From JANYJJ01 sp038241115 (GTDB lineage: Bacteria > Pseudomonadota > Gammaproteobacteria > Burkholderiales > Burkholderiaceae_C): 13,350 nucleotides of DNA. Both the position numbers and the translations under genes were made by a program. Of the stretch, positions 1 to 6,234 are shown piece by piece. The first letter of the stretch is position 1. Each line of letters opens with the position of its first letter. The notes under the pieces were generated by a model. That model was not told where the DNA came from and searched no databases. It saw nothing but the letters and a program-made list of their open reading frames with translations. Where the stretch lies: NCBI GenBank assembly GCA_038241115.1, contig JBBRGA010000093.1, positions 1-13,350 of the forward strand. Reading direction: 5' to 3'.

Positions 1-2
1 AG

Positions 3-152
3 GTTTTCCGTGAGGGCGACACCTTGGCTCCCGGACTGTTGCTCGAACAGATCAAGCTCAAATCGGCGGTGCTCAAGGTCAAGGGCTTGCGCTACGGCAT
101 CTCGTATAGAGGTCGCAGGAGGTTCGGCCGCGGAACGCTCCTCTTAAAATAA
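3..152 (+). CDS. C-terminal fragment of a GspB-like general secretion protein (5' end outside window)
   Basis: An open frame enters from the left edge and ends at TAA 150-152, giving 49 residues. The part up to residue 35 (VFREGDTLAPGLLLEQIKLK, then SAVLKVKGLRYGISY) has the pattern of the C-terminal domain of GspB-type type II secretion assembly proteins: a short EGD turn, a PGL-x-LEQI strand, then a VLxxxGxRYxI strand at the end. That is family knowledge recalled from pattern, not a database match. The last 14 residues (RGRRRFGRGTLLLK) are basic, unlike the domain, and are encoded across a terminator-like hairpin. The natural end may therefore have been at the ISY position. With only 49 residues the family call is tentative, but frame 3 is clearly the coding-like frame here. 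It shares the + strand with dcd, 43 bp downstream. Confidence 0.5.
   Translation, partial: VFREGDTLAPGLLLEQIKLKSAVLKVKGLRYGISYRGRRRFGRGTLLLK
117..142 (+). terminator. Hairpin between the GspB-like tail and dcd, terminator-like
   Basis: The left arm AGGAG+GTTC (117-125) pairs with GAAC+CTCCT (133-136 and 138-142), with one bulged G at 137 and loop GGCCGCG. The stem is nine pairs. It is followed by CTTAAAAT, only a weak T tract, so intrinsic termination would be poor or partial. It overlaps the last codons of the upstream frame, which is unusual for a gene that ends at its proper stop. Confidence 0.4.
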
Positions 153-195
153 GCGCGGTAAATCCACTTTCAAACCCGAAGGCCGAGGAAGCGCA

Positions 196-765
196 ATGAG
201 CATCAAGAGCGACAAGTGGATACGCCACATGGCCAAGACCACCGGCATGATCGAGCCGTTCGAGCCCGGGCAGATTCGCCATGCCGCAGACGGTCAAAAA
301 ATCGTCAGTTACGGAACCTCCAGCTACGGCTACGACATCCGCTGCGCGCCCGAATTCAAGGTCTTCACGAACATTTACAGCACGGTGGTCGACCCGAAAA
401 ACTTTGACGAGCGCAGCTTTGTTGACATGAACGCCGAGGTCTGCATCATCCCGCCCAACAGCTTTGCGCTGGCACGCACGGTGGAGTACTTCCGCATCCC
501 TCGCAATGTGCTCACCATCTGCCTCGGCAAAAGCACTTATGCGCGCTGCGGCATCATCGTCAACGTCACCCCGTTCGAGCCTGAGTGGGAAGGCTATGTG
601 ACCCTTGAATTCAGTAACACCACGCCTTTGCCGGCCAAAATTTACGCCGGCGAAGGCTGCGCCCAAGTGCTGTTTTTCCAGAGCGACGAAGAATGTGAAA
701 CCAGCTATAAAGACCGAGGCGGCAAGTACCAAGGGCAAAAAGGCGTGACTCTGCCCAAGACCTGA
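196..765 (+). CDS. dcd: dCTP deaminase
   Basis: Deaminates dCTP to dUTP and ammonia in the cytoplasm, feeding the dUTPase/thymidylate route to dTTP. The protein is 189 residues, normal for the proteobacterial family, which forms trimers of jelly-roll subunits. Visible motifs are SYGTSSYGYDIR (38-49), GKSTYARCGI (111-120) and WEGYVTLEFSN (131-141). Glu138 in the last motif corresponds to the catalytic glutamate (also Glu138) of E. coli Dcd, and Arg117 to its Arg115. The C-terminus SYKDRGGKYQGQKGVTLPKT is the usual glycine-rich tail that closes over the nucleotide. The ATG follows GAGGAA at 187-192 or so, a usable Shine-Dalgarno, and the first residues MSIKSDKWIR match the family's usual start. 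The frame is intact. It stands alone, with ypfJ 72 bp downstream. Confidence 0.97.
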   Translation: MSIKSDKWIRHMAKTTGMIEPFEPGQIRHAADGQKIVSYGTSSYGYDIRCAPEFKVFTNIYSTVVDPKNFDERSFVDMNAEVCIIPPNSFALARTVEYFRIPRNVLTICLGKSTYARCGIIVNVTPFEPEWEGYVTLEFSNTTPLPAKIYAGEGCAQVLFFQSDEECETSYKDRGGKYQGQKGVTLPKT

Positions 766-837
766 TCGAAGTCCGAAACAAACCTGCTTGCGGACCGAGC
801 TTGCCGAAATCCGAATTCAATTCTTGAGGAGCACGCC

Positions 838-1710
838 ATGCGCATGGACGGCCAAGATGAAAGTTCCAACGTCGAAGACGCCCGCGGCTCGAGCGGTGGC
901 CGAGGCGGCGGCATGCGCCTGGGCGGTGGTGTTGGGGTGGGCACCATCGTCATCGCGGTGGTGGCAGGTTGGATCTTTGGCATCAATCCGCTGACGGTGC
1001 TCGGTTTGCTGGGTGGAGGTGAGCCTGCGCCGATGAGCCGCAGCGCCCCAGAGCCGCCTTCAAAGTCGCGCCCCCTGGACCCGCAGGCCCAATTTGTTTC
1101 CAAGGTTCTGCGCAGCACCGAGGTGGTGTGGGAGAAGGTGTTCAGCGAGGCTGGCAAAACCTATGTCAACCCCAAACTCACCCTGTTTCGCGGCAGTTAC
1201 CCCACCGGCTGTGGCCAGGGTGACGCTGCCATGGGTCCGTTTTACTGCCCCGCCGACAGCCACGTTTACCTCGACATGGCCTTCTTTGACACCCTGAGCA
1301 CGCGCCTGGGGGCGCCTGGCCAATTTGCCCAGGCCTACGTCATCGGCCACGAAGTGGCGCACCACGTGCAAAACCAGCTCGGCATCAGCGGAAAGCTGGA
1401 CGCCATGCGCGCGCGCAGCACTGAAACCCAACAAAACGCCGCCAGCGTGCGCCTGGAGTTGCAGGCCGACTGTTTTGCCGGCGTCTGGGCGAACCGGTCG
1501 CAGGCGGAGCAGGGCTGGAAGCTGGAGCCAGGCGATATCGAGGCGGCGCTCAACGCTGCGTCTCAAATCGGTGACGACACCCTGCAACGCAAGTCACGCG
1601 GGCAAGTGGTGCCCGAGAGCTTCACCCACGGCACCAGCGCCCAACGCGTTTCGTGGTTCAAGCGCGGATTGCAAAGCGGCAGCGTGGCGCAGTGCAACAC
1701 GTTTGGTTGA
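838..1710 (+). CDS. ypfJ: YpfJ/KPN_02809-family neutral zinc metallopeptidase, membrane-anchored
   Basis: A 290-residue protein of the putative neutral zinc metallopeptidase family (Pfam Zn_peptidase), close to the 287 residues of E. coli YpfJ. The N-terminus is polar and glycine-rich with the family phrase NVEDARGSSGGRGGG (11-25). A single hydrophobic segment follows at about 34-59 and probably anchors the protein in the inner membrane with the catalytic part outside. The zinc motif HEVAHH (171-176) gives the HExxH ligands His171 and His175 with catalytic Glu172. ELQADCFAGVWA (207-218) probably supplies the third ligand, in the manner of related minigluzincin-like enzymes. Paired cysteines at 125 and 137 could form a disulfide. 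GAGGAG at 826-831 precedes the ATG with good spacing. The substrate is unknown. It converges on the lldD-like gene with 100 bp between stops. Confidence 0.9.
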   Translation: MRMDGQDESSNVEDARGSSGGRGGGMRLGGGVGVGTIVIAVVAGWIFGINPLTVLGLLGGGEPAPMSRSAPEPPSKSRPLDPQAQFVSKVLRSTEVVWEKVFSEAGKTYVNPKLTLFRGSYPTGCGQGDAAMGPFYCPADSHVYLDMAFFDTLSTRLGAPGQFAQAYVIGHEVAHHVQNQLGISGKLDAMRARSTETQQNAASVRLELQADCFAGVWANRSQAEQGWKLEPGDIEAALNAASQIGDDTLQRKSRGQVVPESFTHGTSAQRVSWFKRGLQSGSVAQCNTFG

Positions 1711-1741
1711 GGCGCTGATCTGCGTCGACAACTCAGAAGTC

Positions 1742-1779
1742 CTGCACCGCAAGGCCACCCAGAAGGGCTTGCGGCGCAG
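1742..1779. terminator. Large inverted repeat between convergent ypfJ and lldD-like genes
   Basis: The left arm CTGCACCGCAAGGCC (1742-1756) pairs with GGGCTTGCGGCGCAG (1765-1779) over 15 positions with two mismatches, around the 8-base loop ACCCAGAA. It is centred in the gap between two genes that read toward each other, where a shared bidirectional terminator or 3'-end stabilising hairpin is expected. Neither side has a T tract, so a Rho-assisted end or an RNA-protecting role fits better than a classic intrinsic terminator. GCGGC at 1771-1775 could alternatively pair with GCCGC at 1788-1792. Confidence 0.55.
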
Positions 1780-1810
1780 ATGAAGCTGCCGCTGGGGCCT
1801 CGAACCGCGC

Positions 1811-2956
1811 TTAAAACGTTCCCGGCAACAAAATAGTTTTGTCCACCGTGTTGATGTCGGTGTGCCCGCAAAACGCCATCGTCACGTCCAATTCTTTGGC
1901 AATGATCTCGAGGCACTTGGTCACACCCGCCTCGCCCATCGCGCCCAAACCGTAGAGAAAACTGCGCCCGATCAGCGTGCCTTTTGCGCCCAGTGCGCGC
2001 GCCTTCAATACGTCCTGGCCGCTGCGGATGCCGCTGTCCATCCACACCTCAATTTGTTGACCCACCGCGTCGGCAATGGCCGGCAGCGCTTCGATCGAGC
2101 TGGGTGCGCCGTCGAGTTGGCGGCCGCCGTGGTTGGACACGATCATCGCGTCGGCACCACTGTTGGCCGCCAGTTTGGCGTCTTCCACGTCCATGATGCC
2201 TTTCAAGATCAGCTTGCCGCCCCAGCGTTTTTTGATCCACTCCACATCGTTCCAGTCCAGCTTGGGGTCGAACTGTTCACGCGTCCACGCGCCCAGTGAA
2301 CTCATGTCGCTCACGCCCTTGGCGTGGCCCACCAGGTTGCCAAAGGTGTGGCGCTTGGTGCCGGCCATGCCCAGGCACCAGCGCGGCTTCATCATCAAAT
2401 TCAAGATGTTGGCCAGCGTGGGTTTGGGTGGCGCCGTCAGGCCGTTTTTTAAATCCTTGTGGCGTTGGCCCAGCACCTGCAGGTCCAGCGTCAACATCAG
2501 TGCAGTCACGCCAGCGGCTTTGGCGCGGTCCATCAAGCGGTCCATGAAATCGCGGTCGCGCATCCAATACAACTGAAACCAAAACGGCGCTTGGGTGGCA
2601 GCCGCGATGTCTTCGATCGAGCAAATGCTCATCGTGCTCAGCGTGAACGGAATGCCGAATTTCTTCGCCGCCAGCGCCGCCAACATTTCGCCGTCGGCAT
2701 GCTGCATGCCTGTCAATCCGGTGGGCGCAATGGCCACAGGCATGGCCACCGGCGTTCCCGCCATGGTCGTGCGCAGTGACCGGTTCTCCATGTTCACCGC
2801 AACCCGCTGACGCAGCTTGATGCGCTGAAAGTCGCTTTCATTGGCCCGGTAAGTCCCCTCTGTCCAAGACCCCGAATCGGCGTAGTCATAAAACATCCGC
2901 GGCACGCGTTTTTTGGCCAGGATGCGGAGGTCTTCGATGTTGGTGATGACTGTCAT
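1811..2956 (-). CDS. lldD: FMN-dependent alpha-hydroxy-acid dehydrogenase/oxidase (L-lactate dehydrogenase-like)
   Basis: A 381-residue member of the FMN-binding (S)-2-hydroxy-acid oxidase family, a TIM-barrel flavoprotein that oxidises 2-hydroxy acids such as L-lactate, glycolate or mandelate to the 2-oxo acid. Expected active-site residues are visible: Tyr25 in FYDYADSG (22-29), Tyr130 in FQLYW (127-131), Lys252 in LILKGI (249-254), and His276 and Arg279 in SNHGGRQLDG (274-283), the catalytic base signature. The phosphate-binding part DSGIRSGQDVLKA (307-319) and IGRSFLYGL (329-337) follow. Length and N-terminus (NIEDLRILAKKRVPRMFYDY) match LldD-type enzymes. The substrate cannot be fixed from sequence; L-lactate coupled to the respiratory chain is the commonest annotation. 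No clear Shine-Dalgarno precedes the ATG at 2956. It lies downstream of dinB on the same strand, separated by 155 bp with its own candidate operator, so it is probably independently controlled. Confidence 0.9.
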   Translation of the reverse strand: MTVITNIEDLRILAKKRVPRMFYDYADSGSWTEGTYRANESDFQRIKLRQRVAVNMENRSLRTTMAGTPVAMPVAIAPTGLTGMQHADGEMLAALAAKKFGIPFTLSTMSICSIEDIAAATQAPFWFQLYWMRDRDFMDRLMDRAKAAGVTALMLTLDLQVLGQRHKDLKNGLTAPPKPTLANILNLMMKPRWCLGMAGTKRHTFGNLVGHAKGVSDMSSLGAWTREQFDPKLDWNDVEWIKKRWGGKLILKGIMDVEDAKLAANSGADAMIVSNHGGRQLDGAPSSIEALPAIADAVGQQIEVWMDSGIRSGQDVLKARALGAKGTLIGRSFLYGLGAMGEAGVTKCLEIIAKELDVTMAFCGHTDINTVDKTILLPGTF

Positions 2957-2990
2957 TTTGAGTTTGGATTTGGTTTTCGGCGTGCACTGT

Positions 2991-3003
2991 GAAACATTGT
3001 TTC
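2991..3003. promoter_or_regulatory. 13-bp palindrome upstream of the lldD-like gene, candidate operator
   Basis: GAAACATTGTTTC is a perfect inverted repeat (GAAACA and TGTTTC around one base), 34 bp upstream of the lldD-like start. It is nested inside a wider pair, TGCACT at 2983-2988 and AGTGCA at 3016-3021, with a further TGCACT at 3035-3040. Short symmetric sites in this position often bind dimeric regulators (GntR or LysR type) of hydroxy-acid metabolism. No regulator gene is in the window, so the factor is unknown. Confidence 0.35.
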
Positions 3004-3111
3004 GATCCTAGGCGAAGTGCATGTTGAACGACTTTGCACTGGCCATTGCCGATTGCCAACCTAAGGAACGGCGAAAATCATGTTTCGGAGGTACCTGCGA
3101 TTCGTCGGCTG

Positions 3112-4323
3112 CTACTGATTACTTTCCGACTGAAACAACGAGAGTTCAGATGGCATGGGCACAGCTTTTGTACGGGCCTCCCGCGCATCTTCCCCCTTCA
3201 CCAATGCCCCAGCGCGCACGCCCAACAAACGCAGGCGACGCGTCAAATCAACGCGCTTCAAACAGGCGCCGGCGGCGCGGCGAATGTCTTGGGCATTCAT
3301 GGTGTGGGCGGGCAGGGTCAGGTCGCGGGTGACGATTTTGAAATCGTCGAAGCGCAGCTTGATGCCTATGGTCTTGCTGGCGTAGCCCTTGCGGGCCAAG
3401 TCGCTGGCCAGCTTGATGCACAGCTCGGTGAAGATGGGTGTGAGCGTGTCGCGGTCGCGCACGGCGTGCAGGTCGCGCTCGAACGTGGTTTCGCGGCTGA
3501 TCGACTTGGGCTCGCTGAAAGTGACCACCGGGCGATCGTCGCGGCCGTGCGCCGCTTCATGCAACCAGGCACCGTAACTTTTGCCGAAATGGCCCAATAA
3601 AAACTGCGGCTCGGCGGCGGCCAAATCGCCGATGGTGTGGATGTTGCAGCCCGCCAGTTTTTCGGTGGCTTTGGGGCCGATACCGTTGATTTTTTTGGCG
3701 GGCAGCGGCCAGATGCGCGCCGGTATCTCTGCGGCACTCAGCAGCGTCAGTCCGTTGGGTTTGTCGAGGTCGCTGCAAATCTTGGACAGCAATTTATTGG
3801 GCGTGATACCGACCGAGCAGGTCAGGCCGGTGGCCTCGAACACGGCTTTTCGCAGCGCCACGCCCACTGCGCGACCGGCGTCGAGTTGCGCGCCCGGCAG
3901 CTCAGTGATGTCGAGGTAGATCTCGTCGATGCCTCGGTCTTCCAAGATGGGTGCCACATTGCGCGCGGCGGCTTTGAAGAGACGCGAATACTTTCGGTAT
4001 TCGTCGAAGTCCACGGGCAACAAAACGGCGTCGGGTGCCAAGGCGGCCGCTTTCATTACACCCATGCCCGAGTGCGCACCGAGTGCGCGGGCTTCGTAAG
4101 TGCAGGTGGTGATCACACCCCTGCCGGCATAGTGGCGCAGCAACGCGTAGCGGCGCGTGCCGTCGGGCTTGAGCTGAGGTGAGGCGTCGCGACCGCCGCC
4201 GATCACGACGGCCATGCCGCGCAAATCGGGATAACGCAGCAACTCGACCGACGCGTAAAAAGCGTCCATGTCGAGGTGGGCGATCAGGCGATGTGGAGGC
4301 GCGGAAGTGGCTGTATGAAACAC
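3112..4323 (-). CDS. dinB: DNA polymerase IV (Y-family translesion polymerase)
   Basis: Error-prone translesion DNA polymerase of the DinB branch, 403 residues. The catalytic carboxylates are Asp18 in AHLDMDAFYASVE (15-27) and Asp133-Glu134 in RGIDEIYLD (130-138); Tyr23 sits at the steric-gate position. CSVGITPNKLLSKICSDLDKPNG (169-191) is the conserved palm stretch, INGIGPKATEKL (212-223) is the helix-hairpin-helix of the thumb, and SISRETTF (274-281) opens the little-finger domain. An insert at about 43-60 (GGGRDASPQLKPDGTRRY) is of a kind found in betaproteobacterial DinB. The C-terminus ELSLF (393-397) resembles the QLxLF sliding-clamp-binding motif with Glu for Gln. The start is GTG at 4323; an in-frame TAA lies 9 bases upstream, so a longer start is excluded. 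There is no clear Shine-Dalgarno, and a hexamer array lies immediately upstream. Adjacent to, but probably not part of, the flagellar unit. Confidence 0.95.
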   Translation of the reverse strand: MFHTATSAPPHRLIAHLDMDAFYASVELLRYPDLRGMAVVIGGGRDASPQLKPDGTRRYALLRHYAGRGVITTCTYEARALGAHSGMGVMKAAALAPDAVLLPVDFDEYRKYSRLFKAAARNVAPILEDRGIDEIYLDITELPGAQLDAGRAVGVALRKAVFEATGLTCSVGITPNKLLSKICSDLDKPNGLTLLSAAEIPARIWPLPAKKINGIGPKATEKLAGCNIHTIGDLAAAEPQFLLGHFGKSYGAWLHEAAHGRDDRPVVTFSEPKSISRETTFERDLHAVRDRDTLTPIFTELCIKLASDLARKGYASKTIGIKLRFDDFKIVTRDLTLPAHTMNAQDIRRAAGACLKRVDLTRRLRLLGVRAGALVKGEDAREARTKAVPMPSELSLFQSESNQ

Positions 4324-4334
4324 CAGCCATTATC

Positions 4335-4382
4335 TTGCGTTGGCGTTGGCGTTGGCGGTTGGCTTTGGCGTTGGCGGTTGCG
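4335..4382 (-). repeat. Imperfect CGCCAA hexamer array just upstream of dinB
   Basis: Read on the - strand this is about eight tandem copies of CGCCAA, with three exact copies closest to dinB except for the final shortened unit, one AGCCAA variant and one extra C between units. It ends 11 bases before the dinB GTG, so it occupies the leader and the Shine-Dalgarno region. Copy-number change would alter leader length in steps of six without touching the reading frame. Confidence 0.75.
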
Positions 4383-4426
4383 TGAGCGTTGTTGCTCGCG
4401 TCGCGGTTGAACGTGATCGCCAACCG

Positions 4427-4440
4427 GCGCTGTTCAGCGC
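4427..4440 (-). terminator. Small hairpin after flgN, possible weak terminator
   Basis: GCGCTG-TT-CAGCGC is a perfect inverted repeat lying 10 bp past the flgN stop on its own strand. A second one, GAACC-CA-GGTTC (4441-4452), overlaps the flgN stop codon. There is no T tract on the - strand after either, so intrinsic termination is doubtful. They may mark the 3' end of the flgMN transcript before dinB. Confidence 0.3.
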
Positions 4441-4450
4441 GAACCCAGGT

Positions 4451-4834
4451 TCAGGCTTGAACTGAGCCGCCTCGAAAACTGCGGGTTGCGGCGCCAAATG
4501 CCGAATACAGCGCCGGTGTCTCTCGCGGTATCAGTACGTCGATGGCGCGGTCGAGTGCGGCAGTGGCGCGAGCGAGCGCTTCGCGCTGTGCGGCCATTTG
4601 CCCGCTGGCGGCCGCCAAGCGACGGCGCAGCGCCATTGGCACCGTGCCCGATTTGGCGGCGAGCGTGAAGTGATCGACGGCGCGTACCAAGCTGCGGTGC
4701 AGTTCGGTGGAATGAGCATCGATTCCCTGGGTGTCTCGCGCAACCAGTGCATCGCCCAGATGGGCGAGTTGTTCTTCAACTGCCAAAACTTTGACTTCGA
4801 GTGCGGGGTCGGCGAAATCGGAAGTGATGTTCAT
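4451..4834 (-). CDS. flgN: FlgN-like flagellar export chaperone
   Basis: A 127-residue, mostly helical protein. In the FlgN family the role is to bind the hook-filament junction proteins FlgK and FlgL in the cytoplasm and deliver them to the flagellar export gate. Sequence identity in this family is low, so the call rests on size, helical composition (heptad-like stretches at about 15-60 and 65-100 rich in Ala, Leu, Arg and Glu) and above all on position directly after flgM on the same strand, the classic flgMN pair. The gap to the flgM stop is 35 bp. The ATG at 4834 has no strong Shine-Dalgarno (GGCTGCACCCC upstream), so translation may partly depend on upstream flgM. The C-terminus (about 110-127) is polar and probably flexible, as is usual for the substrate-binding end. 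Confidence 0.72.
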   Translation of the reverse strand: MNITSDFADPALEVKVLAVEEQLAHLGDALVARDTQGIDAHSTELHRSLVRAVDHFTLAAKSGTVPMALRRRLAAASGQMAAQREALARATAALDRAIDVLIPRETPALYSAFGAATRSFRGGSVQA

Positions 4835-4869
4835 GGGGTGCAGCCGTTTGTGGTGTGCGCTGATGCGAG

Positions 4870-5178
4870 TCAGCGCTGCCCTTTACTGAGTAGCTCTTGC
4901 GCGTTTGCAATCAGTTTGTCGGCAATGACTTCGGCGTTCACCGAGTAATTGCCGCTTTCAATCGACTGCGAAATACGGCTTACTTTTTCAACGTCGAGGT
5001 CGGCCGACGCTTGCGTCGCGCCGGCCCTGAGTGCGGCTGCCGTGTTGGACAACTCGACTTGCGTGCTTGCAGCCAAACTGCCGCCCACGCCTTTGGCCGA
5101 TTTGTCTGCTTCTGCAGACTCAGTTCGGCTGGACGGTGCAGACACCGCGGCCGATTCAACAGAATTTCCAATTTTCAT
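4870..5178 (-). CDS. flgM: Anti-sigma-28 factor FlgM
   Basis: Negative regulator of flagellin synthesis. It binds sigma-28 (FliA) in the cytoplasm until the hook is finished, then is exported through the hook-basal body. The 102-residue protein begins MKIGNS, the usual FlgM start, and this ATG is preceded by GGAG (5185-5188) with good spacing. An in-frame upstream start at 5220 lacks these features and would place coding sequence almost onto the promoter -10. The first 40 residues are Ser/Ala-rich and disordered-looking. The sigma-28-binding half runs from VELSNTAAALR (41-51) through DVEKVSRISQSIESGNYSVN (62-81) to VIADKLIANAQELL (84-97), all with the family's pattern. A sigma-28 promoter lies upstream, giving the expected autoregulatory loop. 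flgN follows in the same transcript. Confidence 0.93.
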   Translation of the reverse strand: MKIGNSVESAAVSAPSSRTESAEADKSAKGVGGSLAASTQVELSNTAAALRAGATQASADLDVEKVSRISQSIESGNYSVNAEVIADKLIANAQELLSKGQR

Positions 5179-5229
5179 GATTCGCTCCAAGGGGTGGATT
5201 TGAGGCCAGACCCGATCCATATGTCTTTC

Positions 5230-5256
5230 TTATCGGATGCCCCGAGCGCGACTTTA
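5230..5256 (-). promoter_or_regulatory. Sigma-28 (FliA) promoter for flgMN
   Basis: On the - strand TAAA (5256-5253) is followed after exactly 15 bases by TCCGATAA (5237-5230). The known consensus is TAAA-N15-GCCGATAA, so only one base of the -10 differs. Transcription would start near 5223, leaving a leader of about 45 bases before the flgM ATG. The position in the flgA-flgM gap is where class 3 flgM promoters are found in enterics. Confidence 0.88.
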
Positions 5257-5307
5257 GTGTTTTTTTCTGCCCCGTTACCGTGCGGCTCGCCCTGCTTGCC
5301 TACCGGC

Positions 5308-6093
5308 TCAAAGTGTCACTTCCATCTTGCGTTCGCCTACCGCGATTCCAGTGAGCACACGCCCCGCTTCGGTGCGCACCCTGACGGGCTGACCCTCGAT
5401 CCCGGCATTCAGTGCCTGGCCTTCGCTGGCGATATTGAAACCGCTGCCCTGCGCCAGCACCTGCACGGTTTCGCCGGCAGCAAACCATTGGCGCAGTTTG
5501 AGGTGAGTCATGCGCAGACTTTGGCCTGCCGCCACAGGTTTTGCCAATGTGCGACCGACGGCCTGTGCGTTTTGGTAGACGGCATCTGAGCCGTCTTCGG
5601 CCAGGTTGACCTCGCTCTTGCCCAGGTCCGCGGCGGCAATGACTGCGCCCGCTGCCAGAGCTCGCAAGCTCACCAGCGCCTGGCCGTAAACCTTGACGGT
5701 GATGGGCAGATACACATTCCACGCCGTGGTGCCTTGTGTGCAACGCAGGCCGATTCTGGTTTTGCCCCACAGCTTGGTGTTGGGCGGCAAATAAGGTTCG
5801 ATGCGTTGGCAGGGCGCCAAACGCAGGCGTTTGTCCAAACTGCCCACGCTGATGTCAACACGGCTGACACCGAGCGCCGGGTCTTTGGTGGCGGCCTGCG
5901 TGGCGGCCAGAGCCATTTGGCGAACTTGTTGTTCGACCACGCTGTCGAGCACGCCGGGTTCCAGTGTTTGTGCGAGCGCAGGAGACAAGGCTGTTGACAG
6001 GGTGAATAAACACCACACCGCGCCCGCCCTCAAACGGATGCGGTGGCCGCAGTGCAGTGAACGCAAGCAACGCAGAAGAGCCAAGGAGTTCAT
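5308..6093 (-). CDS. flgA: Flagellar basal body P-ring formation chaperone FlgA
   Basis: Periplasmic chaperone that helps FlgI assemble into the P ring. From ATG 6093 it has 261 residues. Residues 1-41 form a long signal peptide: an arginine-bearing n-region (to about 22), a hydrophobic core (AGAVWCLFTLSTALSPALA) and a probable cut after Ala41. The mature part has Cys95 and Cys118 (LAPC and LRC), likely a disulfide, then a SAF-type domain from about 137 to 199, and the C-terminal beta domain ending in EGQPVRVRTEAGRVLTGIAV and KMEVTL, typical of FlgA. Weak GGGA precedes the chosen ATG. Alternatives at ATG 6120 and TTG 6126 would make the signal peptide even longer. It is divergent from flgB and precedes flgM on its strand, with 129 bp carrying the flgM promoter between them. 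Confidence 0.93.
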   Translation of the reverse strand: MNSLALLRCLRSLHCGHRIRLRAGAVWCLFTLSTALSPALAQTLEPGVLDSVVEQQVRQMALAATQAATKDPALGVSRVDISVGSLDKRLRLAPCQRIEPYLPPNTKLWGKTRIGLRCTQGTTAWNVYLPITVKVYGQALVSLRALAAGAVIAAADLGKSEVNLAEDGSDAVYQNAQAVGRTLAKPVAAGQSLRMTHLKLRQWFAAGETVQVLAQGSGFNIASEGQALNAGIEGQPVRVRTEAGRVLTGIAVGERKMEVTL

Positions 6094-6234
6094 CGTCCCA
6101 ATGTAGAAGTGGGGGCGCATTTCCAAGATTCGAATAGACGGCGTTTTAAGGCTCTGTTCTCGCTAATGTTCTGGACGGTGGCTGCCCACAATCGCCTCAC
6201 GGTCCATTTCTCAAGGGCTGGATTGGAGGCCTTC
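6094..6234. promoter_or_regulatory. Divergent flgA / flgB promoter region
   Basis: These 141 bp separate the two divergent flagellar units and must hold their early promoters by position. TAATGT at 6164-6169 could be a sigma-70 -10 for flgB, but no good -35 lies 16-18 bases upstream. I see no sigma-28 (TAAA-N15-GCCGATAA) and no sigma-54 (GG-N10-GC) site. FlhDC-type activation is plausible from the phylogeny but not shown, because the FlhDC box is too degenerate to call by eye. Confidence 0.5.

Noticed and set aside
123..150. Possible sigma-70 promoter for dcd (TTCGGC, 16 bases, TAAAAT).
   Set aside because: The -35 matches the consensus poorly and the same bases form the terminator-like hairpin; not strong enough to annotate.
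3637..4182. 181-codon + strand open frame across dinB, and similar frames at 4897-5589 and 3034-3600.
   Set aside because: They lie opposite well-supported dinB, flgM and flgA genes; composition reflects the codon bias of the other strand.
3902..4423. Frame entering dinB from upstream that would translate the CGCCAA array (Ala-Asn and Gln-Arg repeats).
   Set aside because: It is out of frame with dinB, starts with TTG without a ribosome site, and its remaining sequence is a shifted reading of dinB.
5179..5220. Longer FlgM start at 5220.
   Set aside because: It would begin 10 bases from the sigma-28 -10 box, upstream of or at the predicted transcript start, and lacks the ribosome site that serves MKIGNS.
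6094..6234. Sigma-28 or sigma-54 promoter upstream of flgB.
   Set aside because: Looked for TAAA-N15-GCCGATAA and GG-N10-GC on both strands; nothing with correct spacing was found.
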